From Pochonia chlamydosporia 170 (lineage: Eukaryota; Ascomycota; Sordariomycetes; Hypocreales; Clavicipitaceae), in assembly GCF_001653235.2 (NCBI RefSeq), contig NW_019154043.1:310001-374000 (forward strand): a DNA stretch of 64,000 nucleotides. Direction: 5' to 3'. The position numbers and the translations under genes are program-made. The notes under the pieces are model-generated. The model searched no databases. It was given only the letters and a program-made list of their open reading frames with translations, and was not told the origin of the DNA. Below are positions 44,673-55,859 of the stretch, in pieces (positions within the stretch are counted from its first letter, which is position 1; each line of letters starts with the position of its first letter).

Positions 44673-45680
44673 ATGCGGTGTACATTTCAGCTGTTGAGTG
44701 CCCTAGGCGCTGCCCTCCTTTCTCTTTCTTCGACAGTGGCTGCCGCCCCTGTTTCCTCCGAGGAACTTGCAGTTCGAGATTCTCCAGAAGCTCGACAACT
44801 GCCGACATCAAGCTACTTTAACCTCGAAGCCCCTTCCCACGACCTCTTCCGCAACAAGGCCCTTCAAGACGGAACCGTCCAGCAGGGTTTCGCATTCGAC
44901 AACAAGAACCGTCGCCTCTTTGTTGTCCAGCTCAAGAATGGATCGCCCGAAAAAGCCGGCGACTTGGCTGTTACGCAGCTCGATTTCTCGGGCAAGAAAC
45001 TCGGACACATGTACTTGAAAGGTTTTGGCCACGGCGTTGCCATCGCCGCAGAGGGAGTCGGCTCAGACACCTACCTCTGGACCGAAGCTAGTGTCAACAA
45101 AGATAGCGGTTATGGCCTCAAACTCGCACGATTCAAGTTCCAAAACGGCAAAACCATCACATCTACTTCCGCTGGTGTCAAGACTTTCAAGCCCTTTGCC
45201 AACGGGTCATCGTTCACTTGTGTCATCAACCCGACTGACAATACCCTTGTCGTGCGATATCAGCTCAGTGGGGCGAAGCACATTGCTGCATTTCCGCTGG
45301 CGAGCGCTGCCAAGGGCGATTTCTCAAAGCCTCTGGTCAATTTTAAACAGCCAGAAATCAAGGGACTCTCAGATGTTTTCCAGGGATATGCTGCCTATGG
45401 CCAGTATCTGTACGTGCTGACGGGAACCTCGTATGAGAAGAGCGGAGGCAAGGTCAACTCGGAAGTTACGAGCGTGGATATGAATACTGGCAAAATTCAG
45501 CAGAAACCCGTCCTGACCAAGGCGGGATCGACTTTGAAGTTTCGTGAACCTGAGGGTATGGCTGTTTATGTCACAGCTGCTGGAGAGCCTAGACTTTTCT
45601 TGGGCTTTGCGTCAAATACGACCCCTGGACAGCGTCGATCTAATTTGTTCTATAAGAATGAGCTTGTGAAGAAGAAGTAA
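44673..45680 (+). CDS. Secreted beta-propeller-like protein (335 aa)
   Basis: This is a single exon. The signal peptide is MRCTFQLLSALGAALLSLSSTVAAAP, followed by a short propeptide (VRDSPEARQ). The rest is a series of short beta-strand blocks: VQQGFAFDNKNRRLFVVQL, VTQLDFSGKKLGHMYLKGFG, DTYLWTEASVNKDSGYGLKL, GYAAYGQYLYVLTGTSYEK and PEGMAVYVTAAGEPRLFLGF. The FGHGVAIAAE and EPEGMAV motifs resemble extracellular propeller proteins of bacteria and fungi related to the TagC/phage-receptor-binding propeller type, which is tentative. There are few cysteines and no glycosidase motif I recognise. It is probably extracellular, possibly carbohydrate-binding. Confidence 0.7.
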   Translation: MRCTFQLLSALGAALLSLSSTVAAAPVSSEELAVRDSPEARQLPTSSYFNLEAPSHDLFRNKALQDGTVQQGFAFDNKNRRLFVVQLKNGSPEKAGDLAVTQLDFSGKKLGHMYLKGFGHGVAIAAEGVGSDTYLWTEASVNKDSGYGLKLARFKFQNGKTITSTSAGVKTFKPFANGSSFTCVINPTDNTLVVRYQLSGAKHIAAFPLASAAKGDFSKPLVNFKQPEIKGLSDVFQGYAAYGQYLYVLTGTSYEKSGGKVNSEVTSVDMNTGKIQQKPVLTKAGSTLKFREPEGMAVYVTAAGEPRLFLGFASNTTPGQRRSNLFYKNELVKKK

Positions 45681-46036
45681 ATACTAGATATTGTTAGACT
45701 GTATATACAAACTCATTGAGCATCGGAATATTTCCTGCATGTGCATGCATTGTAATACGAATTGGGCTAGCTGTGCGATGTGAACAAGGACCCCAGTGAT
45801 CTACAGGGGTTACCATGCTGAATATGTCCCTGCTGAAGGTACCGCATCAGCTGCTGAGGTGAATTCCTTTGTGAGATGTTAGCTTCGCCCGAGGATGACT
45901 TGAGTTGAGGCTCTCACGAATACGAGCAACCCGGTACGGCTTAAAACCGCAGGTTGTCCTCAACGTAGGGCACTTCTGCCACTGATATTGAAGCTTATCT
46001 CACCCGTCAAATTTAAATGCCACTACTCCGTACACC
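45681..46036. other. Short intergenic region, no gene seen
   Basis: The 3' flank of the propeller-like gene and the promoter of the HET-ZZ gene; nothing notable. Confidence 0.5.
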
Positions 46037-47843
46037 ATGAGACTTCTCAATTCGGCAACCTTGGCGCTCGAGGAGTTCCCAGGCGCCACTCCAGAGTATG
46101 CCATTCTGTCGCACAGATGGCTGGATGGAGAGGTGTCATTAAAAGATATGCAAGATGGCAAAGCAACAGCCAAAGCAGGGTACACCAAGATCAAACAATG
46201 CTGTGAGCAGGCCAGCAAGGATGGGCTCAAATACGCTTGGGTTGACACCTGCTGCATTGACAAGTCGAGCAGTGCTGAGCTCAACGAGGCGATTAACTCC
46301 ATGTACCGGTGGTATCAAGAGGCGAAAGTATGCTATGCGTATCTCTCTGACGTCTCAACGAGCGATCTCGCCAGTGACGACACCAGCTTCAGGGCCAGCG
46401 CATGGTTTACTCGCGGATGGACCCTGCAGGAGTTGACGGCTCCAGCAATTGTTGAATTCTATAACGCGTCATGGCAGAAAATTGGCACAAAGGAAGACCT
46501 GAAGGGGATCCTTTGCGACATCACCAACATCGATATCGCCATGTTAGAAGGCGGAGACCCAGATGATTTCAGTGTTGCCAAACGCATGTCGTGGGCATCA
46601 ATGCGCACAACTACACGACCAGAGGACCGAGCATACAGTTTGCTGGGGCTTTTTGGCGTCAACATGCCCATGTTGTATGGGGAAGGCGATCGCGCATTTG
46701 TTCGACTTCAAGAGGAGATCATGAAACACTCTGACGACCAGTCGATATTTGCCTGGAAGCGGGACGGGACATCCAAATGGCGAGCAGGACTACTAGCCAA
46801 GTCGCCATCCGAGTTCAAAGAATGCTCCAATGTCGTGAGAGCGACAGTTCCGTGGAGTCGCAGCCCGTATTCGGTTTCAAACAAGGGCCTGTCAATTGAA
46901 TGGCCCATGGTTCCGTGGGCCATGGAAACATATCTCGTAGCTCTAGACTGTCAGTTCGAAAACGAGCCCAACAGTCGGATTGGAATATACCTGCAACTTT
47001 TAGAGGAGGAATCGCAATTCAGTCGCGTACCTCTAGATGGGAAAGACAGTCGGATATTTCCTTCGAAGTACGTGGACAGGGTCATCTATAAAACACTATA
47101 TGTTCGACAAAAGGATCGCCCGGCACCAGCTGTGGACCGTCTTTACGGATTCTGGATTCGAACTCTGCCCACTCCAATAAGCACTGAGGATGTCGAAGGA
47201 AATGGACGCCGGGCTTCCAGAGTTAATGCGTTGATGCCGTGGTCCGACGAGGATCGAATCCTCCGCATGCCAACCGGTTCACGAGGCACCGCAGGATCAA
47301 TCTGGTACAATAGAGGCGAGAATAAATCTACACCTCTGAAGTTAGGTTTCGATCTCGACTTTAATCCGATTTGCCAGTGGGGAGGCCGGATTTCCAGTCC
47401 CGTCAAGCCTCCTTTATATCCGGGCACCCGCGAAGCTGAACTTCACCCTTCCTGGATGGATGCTCCTAGTACAACCGAGTGGATGCATAGAGGAAACCGG
47501 CTGAAACAATACAATGGAATTTCCGGTGTTCGTACGCGGATCCTCATGACGGATCAAATTGTGAATGGTACTCGGATGTGGGTGGTTGACATTGTCGATA
47601 TGGATGGTCGACCTTATCACAGTACGGCAATCTGCGATGGTTGCAATAATGTGAGTTGCCATAATTTTAGCTCCACCAGTCCTTTGGAAATGGAAAGTCC
47701 TTACAGTTGTCTAGCATATTTTTGGCGTTCGGTACAAGTGCAGGGATTGTGCTGACTTTGACTATTGCGATGTTTGCCACGGTCGTTCTGGGCAAACTCA
47801 TCCGGGTCACGAGTTTGAAGCTATAGAAACTCCGCTGTCTTGA
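46037..47843 (+). CDS. HET-domain protein with C-terminal ZZ zinc finger (580 aa)
   Basis: Exons 46037..47650 and 47715..47843 flank a 64-nt intron (GTGAGT...TGTCTAG, phase 0). The HET domain is of the HET-E/HET-D type: PEYAILSHRW (about residues 19-28), KYAWVDTCCID, FTRGWTLQELTAP and RPEDRAYSLLGLFGVNMPML. A variable middle follows, then a ZZ-type zinc finger across the splice: AICDGCNN in exon 1, then FGVRYKCRDC, FDYCDVCH and HPGHEFE in exon 2. Reading through the intron would lose most of the finger and replace it with an unrelated tail. HET proteins start incompatibility cell death; ZZ fingers bind protein or histone tails and here may sense a partner. The exon-2 restoration of all zinc ligands is strong support. 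Confidence 0.87.
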
Positions 47844-48190
47844 ACAGCTGCTACTCCGATACAGGAAATCAGCGCCGTGGATATGCAGGAAGGAAGTTTG
47901 CGGAATAAAAGTATGTGTAAGTTGGGATAATGTCTGTTGGAGTCGTGAAGGGGTGATATCTCGGATGTAGGTTCAACTTGATACATCCTATAGCACGTCA
48001 TATAATGTCTTAGAGTACGGCAAATACTGATTCAATAATAGCTGAATATTGAGACAATTGCCCCTTCTCCAGGCCGCAGAGCCACTACCTAACAATCCGT
48101 CGTAAACAGTGTTCTCAATTTATCGTATCATTGAACCCGTCCTCAACGTGATCCCGTACAACACAAGTGAAACAATATTACTTGAACCGC
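47844..48190. other. Short intergenic region between convergent genes
   Basis: 3' flanks of the HET-ZZ gene and the 172-aa gene; no gene seen. Confidence 0.5.
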
Positions 48191-48770
48191 CTAGTGATTG
48201 AAAATGGAGCGCAGCAGAAAACGTAACAAGGCGTTGTTCTTGGCTTGTTTCTTTGAAAAGATTTTGCCCTCGCGTTGGGTGTAAGCTGCGAGTTGTCGAA
48301 CGGTTTTAAACACATGGACCGGATTACCAGTTCGTTCGCAGTCAATAAAGTCGATAATATTCACATGAAACTTTCCGATAACCTAAAATTGCGTGCCGAT
48401 GAATTAGCCTCCTTCACCTTCAGAAAGTGAGCTTGTATGTTACCTTTTTGCATGCGGCTACACTGGCGGGGATGGGATCAACACCCAATTTTTGGCAGAG
48501 ACGTTGAAGATTCTCCAACTTGTTGTCACTTGTGCCGTATTGGTACGAGAATTGCCTTCCAAGTGCAGCCCGGAAAGCATTGTTGGCAGCCTTCTCCTTC
48601 TTCCCCTCCGGTTTCCATCCAACATGTCGAACAAGACGATGATACTCTGACCACACCTCGTTATTGGGGTCATAGGGAAATCCAGGATATTGAGCGAAGA
48701 AGTCGCTAATGTGATCACTGGCCATGATCAGCGAACCGCCGGGGGCAGTGGTCTTGGGCATTTTAGTCAT
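48191..48770 (-). CDS. Conserved fungal hypothetical protein (2 exons, 172 aa)
   Basis: Exons 48770..48444 and 48382..48191 flank a 61-nt intron (GTAACA, branch GCTAAT, TTTTAG, phase 0). The blocks DHISDFFAQYPGFPYDPNNE, RAALGRQFSYQYGTSDNKLE and FIDCERTGNPVHVFKTVRQL form a pattern I recognise from many uncharacterised mould proteins, with an N-terminal 'FF..YP.F.YDP' start and a C-terminal basic helix ending in KNNALLRFLLRSIF. There is no signal peptide or membrane segment. The molecular role is unknown. The exon-2 part strongly completes the family pattern, so the splice is reliable. Confidence 0.8.
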
Positions 48771-50069
48771 GATATCGGTGATCTTGTTGATGAATCAAAG
48801 TCGAGTTTTGAGTTCGGATGAGAGAAATCACGTTCTTTGAAGATGAAACGGGGAGAAAAGAAGGTCAGAGTTGGGGAAAATGGGAATATAGGCACTGGAG
48901 AGCTGTGAATGCAACACCCGTACCAGTGAACAGATTTGCTGCTACTGGGAACGTGTGTCTATGGCATCTGTTTGCACCAAGTGTGACACAGGCCAACCTA
49001 TGGTTATAAACCACTGTGAAGACTGGTTAATACTTCAATGAATGTACAAACGCTCCCGCGCTTCGGGGTAACGCGTCGCAACCCCTCGCCTATGAAATTG
49101 CTGTTCAGATGATGTAGGCTTGCTGGACAAGTGAGGCTGGGCAATTCTGTTACTGAGGCTGATATTGAAGCCTGAATAACTATATAGAATGCGGTGCTCG
49201 GAGCGGGTTTATATCTCTAGGGGTGATCATGGGGAATATATGATGATTGTGGTTGATCATTTTTCTTCTAAGTGATCATTTGGAATGATCACTTTGATGC
49301 AGAGATCGCCGATATCCGGGCCGCCGATTGGTCGGCCACATCAGGCCTGATTCTTCTGCGGCCTTGAAATGTTTGTTGGGCTGTAACAGCGTACATATAC
49401 ATGTCCACTCTACTCAGTGTCCCAGCCGGCAATTGTTGCCAACCACAGCTTGCCGTAAGTTCGTCCATCGATACAGATACCAGTTATTATCAAATCGAAT
49501 AACCGCTAGGTCATTCCAGTAAAGGGTAACGCTCCTCTAATGCAGAGACATAGTACAGGTTATATGCTTTTGGCAGTTATTACTAAGATATATGTTAATA
49601 ATAACATCAGCGGGAACTATATATCATCATGCTGTGGCTCAATATCTTGACTGTTGACATTCATAACGCCTCTACTTTTGTTTGACCAGTGGCCGTTTTC
49701 GCTCGAAGTTCCACTTTCAATCGCTCAATCTCTCATGTATGCAAAATTTTGAACGAATTATTTATTTCTGTCTCTTCACTCAGAAGGCTAGACCCCATGC
49801 ATAGAACTGCGATTCCGCAATCTGGTCCTGTGACGATGGCTGTATTCTGGACTTGGGGTCAATAGACTCTACTCAAATATAATTTCTTTTGGCATCAAAG
49901 GTCCTTGGTTCCGTATTTATACCCAACCTTGGGCTCTGTGCCTTAGGCTCTGATTCCGACCTCATGATGCTGTTGTGTAACCATCCCTCTTTGTGTCAAT
50001 CTTGTGTTATCAATATGAAAGGCGCTCGGATCGCTCCGTCCCGTGTGACAGGTCCTGTCGCGTACGTAC
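48771..50069. other. Intergenic with a cluster of TGATCA motifs
   Basis: About 1.3 kb with no supported gene. Four TGATCA cores lie within 75 bp (49223-49294), the last two forming a hairpin. Confidence 0.5.
49270..49294. repeat. Perfect inverted repeat, 11-bp arms, 3-nt loop
   Basis: AAGTGATCATT, spacer TGG, then AATGATCACTT. Two further TGATCA sites lie at about 49224-49229 and 49254-49259. It could be a dimeric transcription-factor site or an extruding hairpin, in the 1.3-kb region upstream of the 172-aa gene (starting at 48770 on the minus strand). Confidence 0.75.
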
Positions 50070-51774
50070 TCATGTGAGAGGAACATCTTTCACGCCTTCC
50101 AAAATCTCAGCATCACTGGGCTCCCACGGATGTTGCCTCTCCAACTCTCTAATGAGCTGAGCGTGTTTCTCACTTCTTGGCCTAACATTCACGTCAAAGT
50201 TGGTCGGATATGCCAATACCCCTGGCTTAATCTTAACATCCAACTCCACCTCCTGAAGGTTTTTGTCAATAGCCTTGCAAAATTTGAACACAGCCAATGA
50301 CTGTGCAATGTGAAGGTACAAACTTGACTCCGCGACATACTGTCCGGCACAAGCCCTTCTTCCGTAACCGAAAGCTGCAGGCCGGGGATCGGGTTCATTG
50401 CTTGGTGGGAGGAAGCGATCTGGGTTAAACGTGTCTGGGGATCCATAAACTTCAGGATCGTGCAGGAACCACCAGACAGCAGGGAGTAGCATAGCGCCTT
50501 TCGGAATATGCATGCCGTCGTACTCGATATCCTCTGTTGCTGTATGTGGAAACCCCATAGGCGCTATTGGCCACCATCTAATCGACTCTTTAACTAGGGC
50601 GCCCACATATGGCAAATTCTCCCGGTCATCGAAAGTTGGCAAGCGATTCGTCCCGATGACATGGTAAATTTCTTCTTGCGCCTTACTTTGCACCTCTGGG
50701 AACAGTATCATGGCGAATGTAAAGGCTGTCAAAGCAATAACCGTGGTGTCAGCAGCAGCCCCATACAAACTAGCAGCCGTCCAAATGATTGTTTGCTCGT
50801 CGTCTTCACTGATATTGTCACTTTCCTGTTTGAAATGCTGAATAAGTTTCGAAACGTATGATGGTCGATGTGTAAAGGTAGCCATCTGGCGTTGAACAAA
50901 TCTATACGGAACGTACGCAGTCGATTGGATCGAATGTCTCCATTTGCGAGCCGTTTTGTGAAACGAGGTGCCAGGGAATCCCTCAGGAAGATATTGTAAC
51001 GCAGGGATGATGTCAACTATCCACGACATGGGAGAGGCGGCAAGAGAAAACTCAGTCATCATTTTGTCCACTAGATGGACCAATGCATCAGGTTTGTCGT
51101 GGTCAATGGCGTACCCATACGCCATCTTCAATACAGTGGCACCAGCGGTACTGCAAATTTTGTCAACTGAAGGCTGTCGTGTCTTTGGGCTTCCACGGGA
51201 CTTACGTCTTGAAATGATCAATCCACTTTGTTGGCTCATCCAGCGCCCGGACTAGTTGTCTGCTAACTTCAACCTCTTGGGCATCTCGAAATTGCGCGGC
51301 CGCTGCTTTCGTACCGAACTGTTGGTGAAGAAATTTGCGGTATCTCTTAAATGTGGGAGTATAACCCTGACAAAGTACAATTGATTCGTAACCACATAGC
51401 TTGTTGGCCATGACCATCGTCGGCCGTCCTGAGGTTTTGCTAGCTTGTTTCTCGAGCAATTCATGCGCGATGGTCTGGTCGTGAATAAGGACCAACGTCA
51501 TACCCATAACAGTAACTGAACTGATGCCACCGTACAAGTCTTTATGCTTTAACCAATGTTCATGTTCGGGTACGCCATTGGGAGGAAGATCTCTAACGTT
51601 TCCTAACAGCGGAAGCGGTTGTGGGCCTGGAGGCAGCTTCCGAGAGACCCTTTTCACGGTTTGGGCGTATACAAAATAACCAAGCAAGGCAATTATGGCC
51701 CAGTATGCCGCCTCCTTAGCTGCCATGCTTTTCTGAGCGGTGTGAGGTGTGAAAGCTTGAAGAACGCTGCTCAA
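50070..51774 (-). CDS. Cytochrome P450 monooxygenase (2 exons, 549 aa)
   Basis: Exons 51774..51206 and 51150..50070 flank a 55-nt intron (GTAAGT...TTTGCAG, phase 2). The N-terminal membrane anchor AAYWAIIALLGYFVYAQTV is followed by the proline-rich hinge LPPGPQPLPLLGN. The I-helix motif is GAAADTTV, the ExxR motif ESIRW, and the haem-binding loop FGYGRRACAG with Cys457. The N-terminal half and the PxxW/FNPDRF region fit the fungal clan that includes OrdA-like (CYP620/CYP64-type) enzymes, but the substrate cannot be inferred. An alternative start at 51726 (MAAKEAAYW) gives 533 aa and a more typical anchor. No reductase, polyketide synthase or other pathway gene lies beside it. Confidence 0.88.
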
Positions 51775-53904
51775 TGTAGATATGAAGGAGATGCATGCGA
51801 AACTCCAGTAAGATGGGCTGCTTGCGGTGGGATAGCTGATACGAGATCAATTTATCAACTTCTGAGTATCGGTTACAGCTACAAGGCCTGGTACTTCAGC
51901 TCTATTTAGGTAACCCAAGGCACTCGCCCAGGGAGTCTTCGGGCTTGACCCTCTGCACATGAGTAACTCGATGACTTCACTAATCATGCATAGACGGCTT
52001 GACTTCGCCAATTCTATTGGTGAAAATGGCGATATTTCCAACCATCCCAGTTCTACGATCAACAACCATGTCAAATCTATTTTGCTCTGGGAAGGTAAGA
52101 ACCGGGGGGTGGTTACTGGCGTCTGCCAGCAACCAGTCAGGCATCAGTTGCAGGAAGTATCATGGCAAAGCGAAGTGTCAGAGTTAGCCTTGACTCCCAA
52201 AAGGGTCCTATGCGACGACAAGGCAACCGAACGCTCCAACTTTTCCATGAGTCCCCGTCAAATCTGATGCGAGCCGAGAGGTGGCGAAACCAGGTAGTAA
52301 GAATAACATGCATCTAAGAAGACGCCACACATCTAGCGGCCCATTCATTCCGTTGTTGTTGGCTAAACGCTGGTGAAGTTGTCAGATTTGGCAAAAACGT
52401 GCGCCACCAATCACGGACCATCAAAGATGATCCCTGACCCGGTCTCCCGCTTATTTGTTCAACTACTCGACGGCTCACTGTAGGTCTAGGATGTTGAGAG
52501 AATCTGGTGCTTCCCCCCGTTCCCTCGCCCTAAGACATTAGTGGAAATATTGTCATATCGATATATTTGAAGCGAAGACCTCATCCAGCTATACCAGCTA
52601 ACTTGGCCGTTCCCTTGTCCATCGACGGGCACGGGTCGCCCGATACCAGTACATGGTCGGGGTTTCGACGGTTGGACAGGTAATTCATCTCGCAGATGCC
52701 CATCTGGCCAGGGTAATACAGACAGAGCCCATTGAATACACGGTCAGCGCTATTCCGCAGTTCTCATCTCCGCAAACTTAACCAAAAAGTCTAGACAGAA
52801 TCTCTAACTAATGTCACCGTTAGGTAAAATTGGCAATTGACGTAGCAGATTTGAGCAGAATGCATACCCACTCAACCGAAGTGCAATGAATGTAGAAACA
52901 CAGATCATGGCAACTAGTCGTAGCTGGTCTTGGAAACGACAATGGCCACATAAGATGGCAAGAGCCTCAAACACTATGGAGTCATGGACATCTGTTCTTG
53001 CTTTCAAGCCTTATATCAGCGTTCTTGCCAAGCGTGAGGTCAAACATTTTTGTTCCTTTATACTCTGTTATACTTGTCAACTGTTATACAATTCATTGAT
53101 AGCGGCCATGTATCTCAATAGTTCTCAGCAGAAGTTATAGTCATATCTATAGAGGTGCGAATGTGCCAAGAAAATAGAATATTCAGAGACTGCATACACT
53201 AAGAGGTACTACTAAACGTGATATGAGACGGTTGACTTCTGCCTTTGTACCCTGATATACCACTCACGTATTATACAAATAACGTAGAAGCAACATAACG
53301 ATGCCAACGTCGGTTAATGTCACCAGACCGCAAGCCCTACCATTCCCACGTCGAAAGGGTGTAGGAGGCCGGAAGCGACTTGAATCACAACCTTTTCTCT
53401 CCAAAATGGGAGGGAGTGATGGTATCATCCTTTCGTGTAAACACCTGGAACTATTTGCATGTGCTTTGTTAGCTTGCAGTAGCAGCACTTCGTATAACCT
53501 TATATTCTTCTATTCTTAAAACAGACATTAAGCACTACGTGATATCGAGCCCAGGGTGTGGATGACGCTGATGCCGTGACTTTGGTTTTCTACTATGAAA
53601 CCCTTCAGGCACTTTCATGTAACAAGCTTTTTAAACGGCCCCCAGCACCAAGGTGAGCAGTGGAAGGTTTTCACATTCAAAGTTTATTTACATTCGATTT
53701 GTCACTAAGTACGATGCTGTGACTCACTCAGTCTAACTATTTTATGTACTTATTTCTGCACGGCTAGTTCCCCACGAGCGCTCACCAGCATTGAAATGGT
53801 TCTCTTTTGCCATCCTTCTAGCGGACCTAATGTGTGAAACTGAGCATTCCATCCAACACATGTCTTATCAAATAGCAACCGTCATGGAACAATAGCACCC
53901 GTCT
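51775..53904. other. Long intergenic region, no gene seen
   Basis: About 2.1 kb without a supported gene. Frames at 51959-52267 and 52804-53519 occur on both strands and lack domains, signal peptides and splice patterns. The P450 promoter is at the left end. Confidence 0.5.
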
Positions 53905-54963
53905 TTGACTCCGCAGAAAGCTATTGAAAGGCTACCAATGCAGAATTGTTCGTCTATGACTTGGAAAAGCCTCAGATCCCGCGTCAAATCCCTCTCTCTA
54001 CCGATGTCTCCTTTATCACCTGATAGTATAGGGAACCTACGTCCCTCTACCGTGGCGTTGCGGCACATTTTTGGCCATTCCGATCTTTCGCTGAACACGC
54101 CCTTGGCCTTGGAGGACACCAACTTTGGAGCTAAATTACCGGATTCTCCTGTCACTGATCTTCTTCTTGTATCAGCCGACATTGACACTGGCTCATTCCT
54201 GTCGTACAGGATCCTGGATAACGAGAAGCAGTATTCCATTGGCATCTCCGTTTTAGATACGCGCAAGATACAAGCTCACAGCAAGTCCACAGCCCAAGAC
54301 GAGCGGCATCAACATACTATTCAATCCTTCCAATTCACCGTGGGACAGGGAACGTATGTTAATAGAGCATGTCGCCGATTTCTATTCGGGGAAACGAAAC
54401 CCATCATATTTTCTGAATTGAAAGCAGAGTTCGATGCCATCGTACAAGGTAGAGAATATGTTCTCATCTGTCACGGCAGCCAAGCAGATATGATGGTCCT
54501 GCGGCAGCTCGACATCGGCCAGCAAGCACTCTATATTCTCGATACCGTCTACGCCTCGCGATTCCCTCTGCAGCTCGATTTCCAACCTAGCTTAGGGAGG
54601 CTTCTGGAAGTACTGGGAATACCGTTTCACAACTTACATGCCGCCGGTAACGATGCCCATTTTGTACTCAAAGCTCTTTTGTTGCTTGCAGTTCGCGACG
54701 CCCGAGTCGAGCATGTCGTCCCAAGCAAGGCTGTACTGGAAGTGCTAATGGGTCTTGAGGATATCGCTCGATCTCCTGTTCCAGCTCCGAAACCGAAGCC
54801 ACCGCAAAAGGCTCCAAGGATTAAACAGCCAAACAGCCAAAACAGCCCAAAAGGACGGATACTGCTCGTACAAGGAGGAGAGAGCGGAGAAGACTGGAGA
54901 GAGAAGCTAAAGAGTTGGAAGATACCGCCTGTGCTAACGACAAGTCTACTGTTGATGTATTGA
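53905..54963 (+). CDS. Gfd2/YDR514C-like protein with RNase H-like DEDDh fold (352 aa)
   Basis: This is a single exon. The central domain (about residues 80-290) matches the fungal Gfd2/YDR514C C-terminal domain: LLLVSADIDTGSFLSYRILD with a candidate first acidic residue, SIGISVLDTRKI, RRFLFGETKPIIF, YVLICHGSQADMMVLRQLD, ILDTVYASRF, and LHAAGNDAHFVLKALLLLAV containing the His-Asp of the DEDDh motif. The first acidic pair reads Asp-x-Asp rather than the common Asp-x-Glu, so activity is not certain. The family is related to 3'-5' exonucleases; the fungal quelling factor QIP has a related fold. The C-terminus is Pro/Lys-rich. A start at 53938 (MQNCSS) is equally possible. Confidence 0.72.
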   Translation: MTPQKAIERLPMQNCSSMTWKSLRSRVKSLSLPMSPLSPDSIGNLRPSTVALRHIFGHSDLSLNTPLALEDTNFGAKLPDSPVTDLLLVSADIDTGSFLSYRILDNEKQYSIGISVLDTRKIQAHSKSTAQDERHQHTIQSFQFTVGQGTYVNRACRRFLFGETKPIIFSELKAEFDAIVQGREYVLICHGSQADMMVLRQLDIGQQALYILDTVYASRFPLQLDFQPSLGRLLEVLGIPFHNLHAAGNDAHFVLKALLLLAVRDARVEHVVPSKAVLEVLMGLEDIARSPVPAPKPKPPQKAPRIKQPNSQNSPKGRILLVQGGESGEDWREKLKSWKIPPVLTTSLLLMY

Positions 54964-55421
54964 CAGATATTTTCTCACATTTATAATTTGCAGTAGCATC
55001 ATGAAATTAATAATGTTATATCCTGCCATGACCCTGAGCTATGAAATTAAGTTAGGAAACATTACCAAGATGTCTTACGCAAATCGGTATTCTTAGAAAT
55101 CAACCTCATAATACTACTTTAAACTATTCTCCTTATAATACCTCTTGAAGAAATGTAATTCTGCTAGCAGCATTCGCACCACACATTCCTATACCACAAG
55201 CTATTCACCAAATATATTCAGTCTGTAGGCACTTTGCAAGCTATCCCACAACATATGATCATGCTCAGTCTACGCACTATTACACGAACAGGGACTTACT
55301 ACAAAACCTCCTCCAACCAGCATTCAATATGTCACTGAGAAAAGGTTCAACATTCCTTGCTTTTTTCAACCTTCCTTCTTTTCAGCCTCCTCTCAATGTC
55401 AGAAAATCCCTAAAATTGGTC
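54964..55421. other. AT-rich intergenic region, possibly the 5' part of a degraded LTR
   Basis: No gene seen. If the LTR-like sequence from 55422 follows the layout of the 230-bp LTR, its left end should lie near 55310, but no clear TG boundary or target duplication is visible. Confidence 0.4.
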
Positions 55422-55541
55422 TATAAACGGGGGTTATTTTTCCCTTCTCTCCTTCAGTCAATCGGACAGTCAGTTAGTCAGAAAAGTAGCCAATCAGTTC
55501 AAACAGTTATTTCCTTCAAATTGCATAGCTATCTAGCGATA
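55422..55541 (+). mobile_element. Diverged LTR end, same family as the solo LTR at 37 kb
   Basis: From its TATAAA (55422) to its end (55541) this is 120 bp, against 122 bp in the 37-kb LTR. Both have TTCC/CTTC-rich then TCAGTCA-rich stretches and share the final 16 bases TAGCTATCTAGCGATA. It lies directly beside a copia protein relic in inverse orientation. Confidence 0.6.
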
Positions 55542-55550
55542 TTTATGAGT

Positions 55551-55859
55551 CTAGGCCTTTGCTGCGCTAATCCCTCCTGACTTCTCTGCAGGGCCATTTT
55601 GGGCTGACGTGTGCGGTGCTGAAATATTGGTCGAGTCATATCCTACTAGATACCCGATTTTGGCGTGGGCTTTGGTCTTTAGGGCCCATCTCTGGAATCC
55701 CTGGATAGCTTGCTTTGTTAAGGGATAGGCTCTGCATCCGTACGCCCTAAGGTCATACTGCCTTTCAATGTGGGCTGCGATGCTTTTGAACCCTCTGAGC
55801 AGGGCTTCCTGAGTGACTTCTGCGAGGGTTTTCATCACAATATCAAAAACACCCATCAA
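55551..55859 (-). pseudogene. Rearranged relic of a Ty1/copia retrotransposon polyprotein
   Basis: The frame encodes YGCRAYPLTKQ and KIGYLVGYDSTNI, a hallmark block found just after the integrase core of fungal copia elements, then APHTSAQNGPAEKSGGI, the integrase catalytic-Glu block. In an intact element the integrase block comes first, so the two pieces are joined in the wrong order. The frame ends in a stop at the LTR-like sequence. There is no protease, reverse transcriptase or second LTR in the right orientation, so the element is dead. Confidence 0.72.

Noticed and set aside
50070..51774. P450 as part of a secondary-metabolite cluster
   Set aside because: No synthase, methyltransferase, regulator or exporter lies next to it; one P450 alone is not a cluster.
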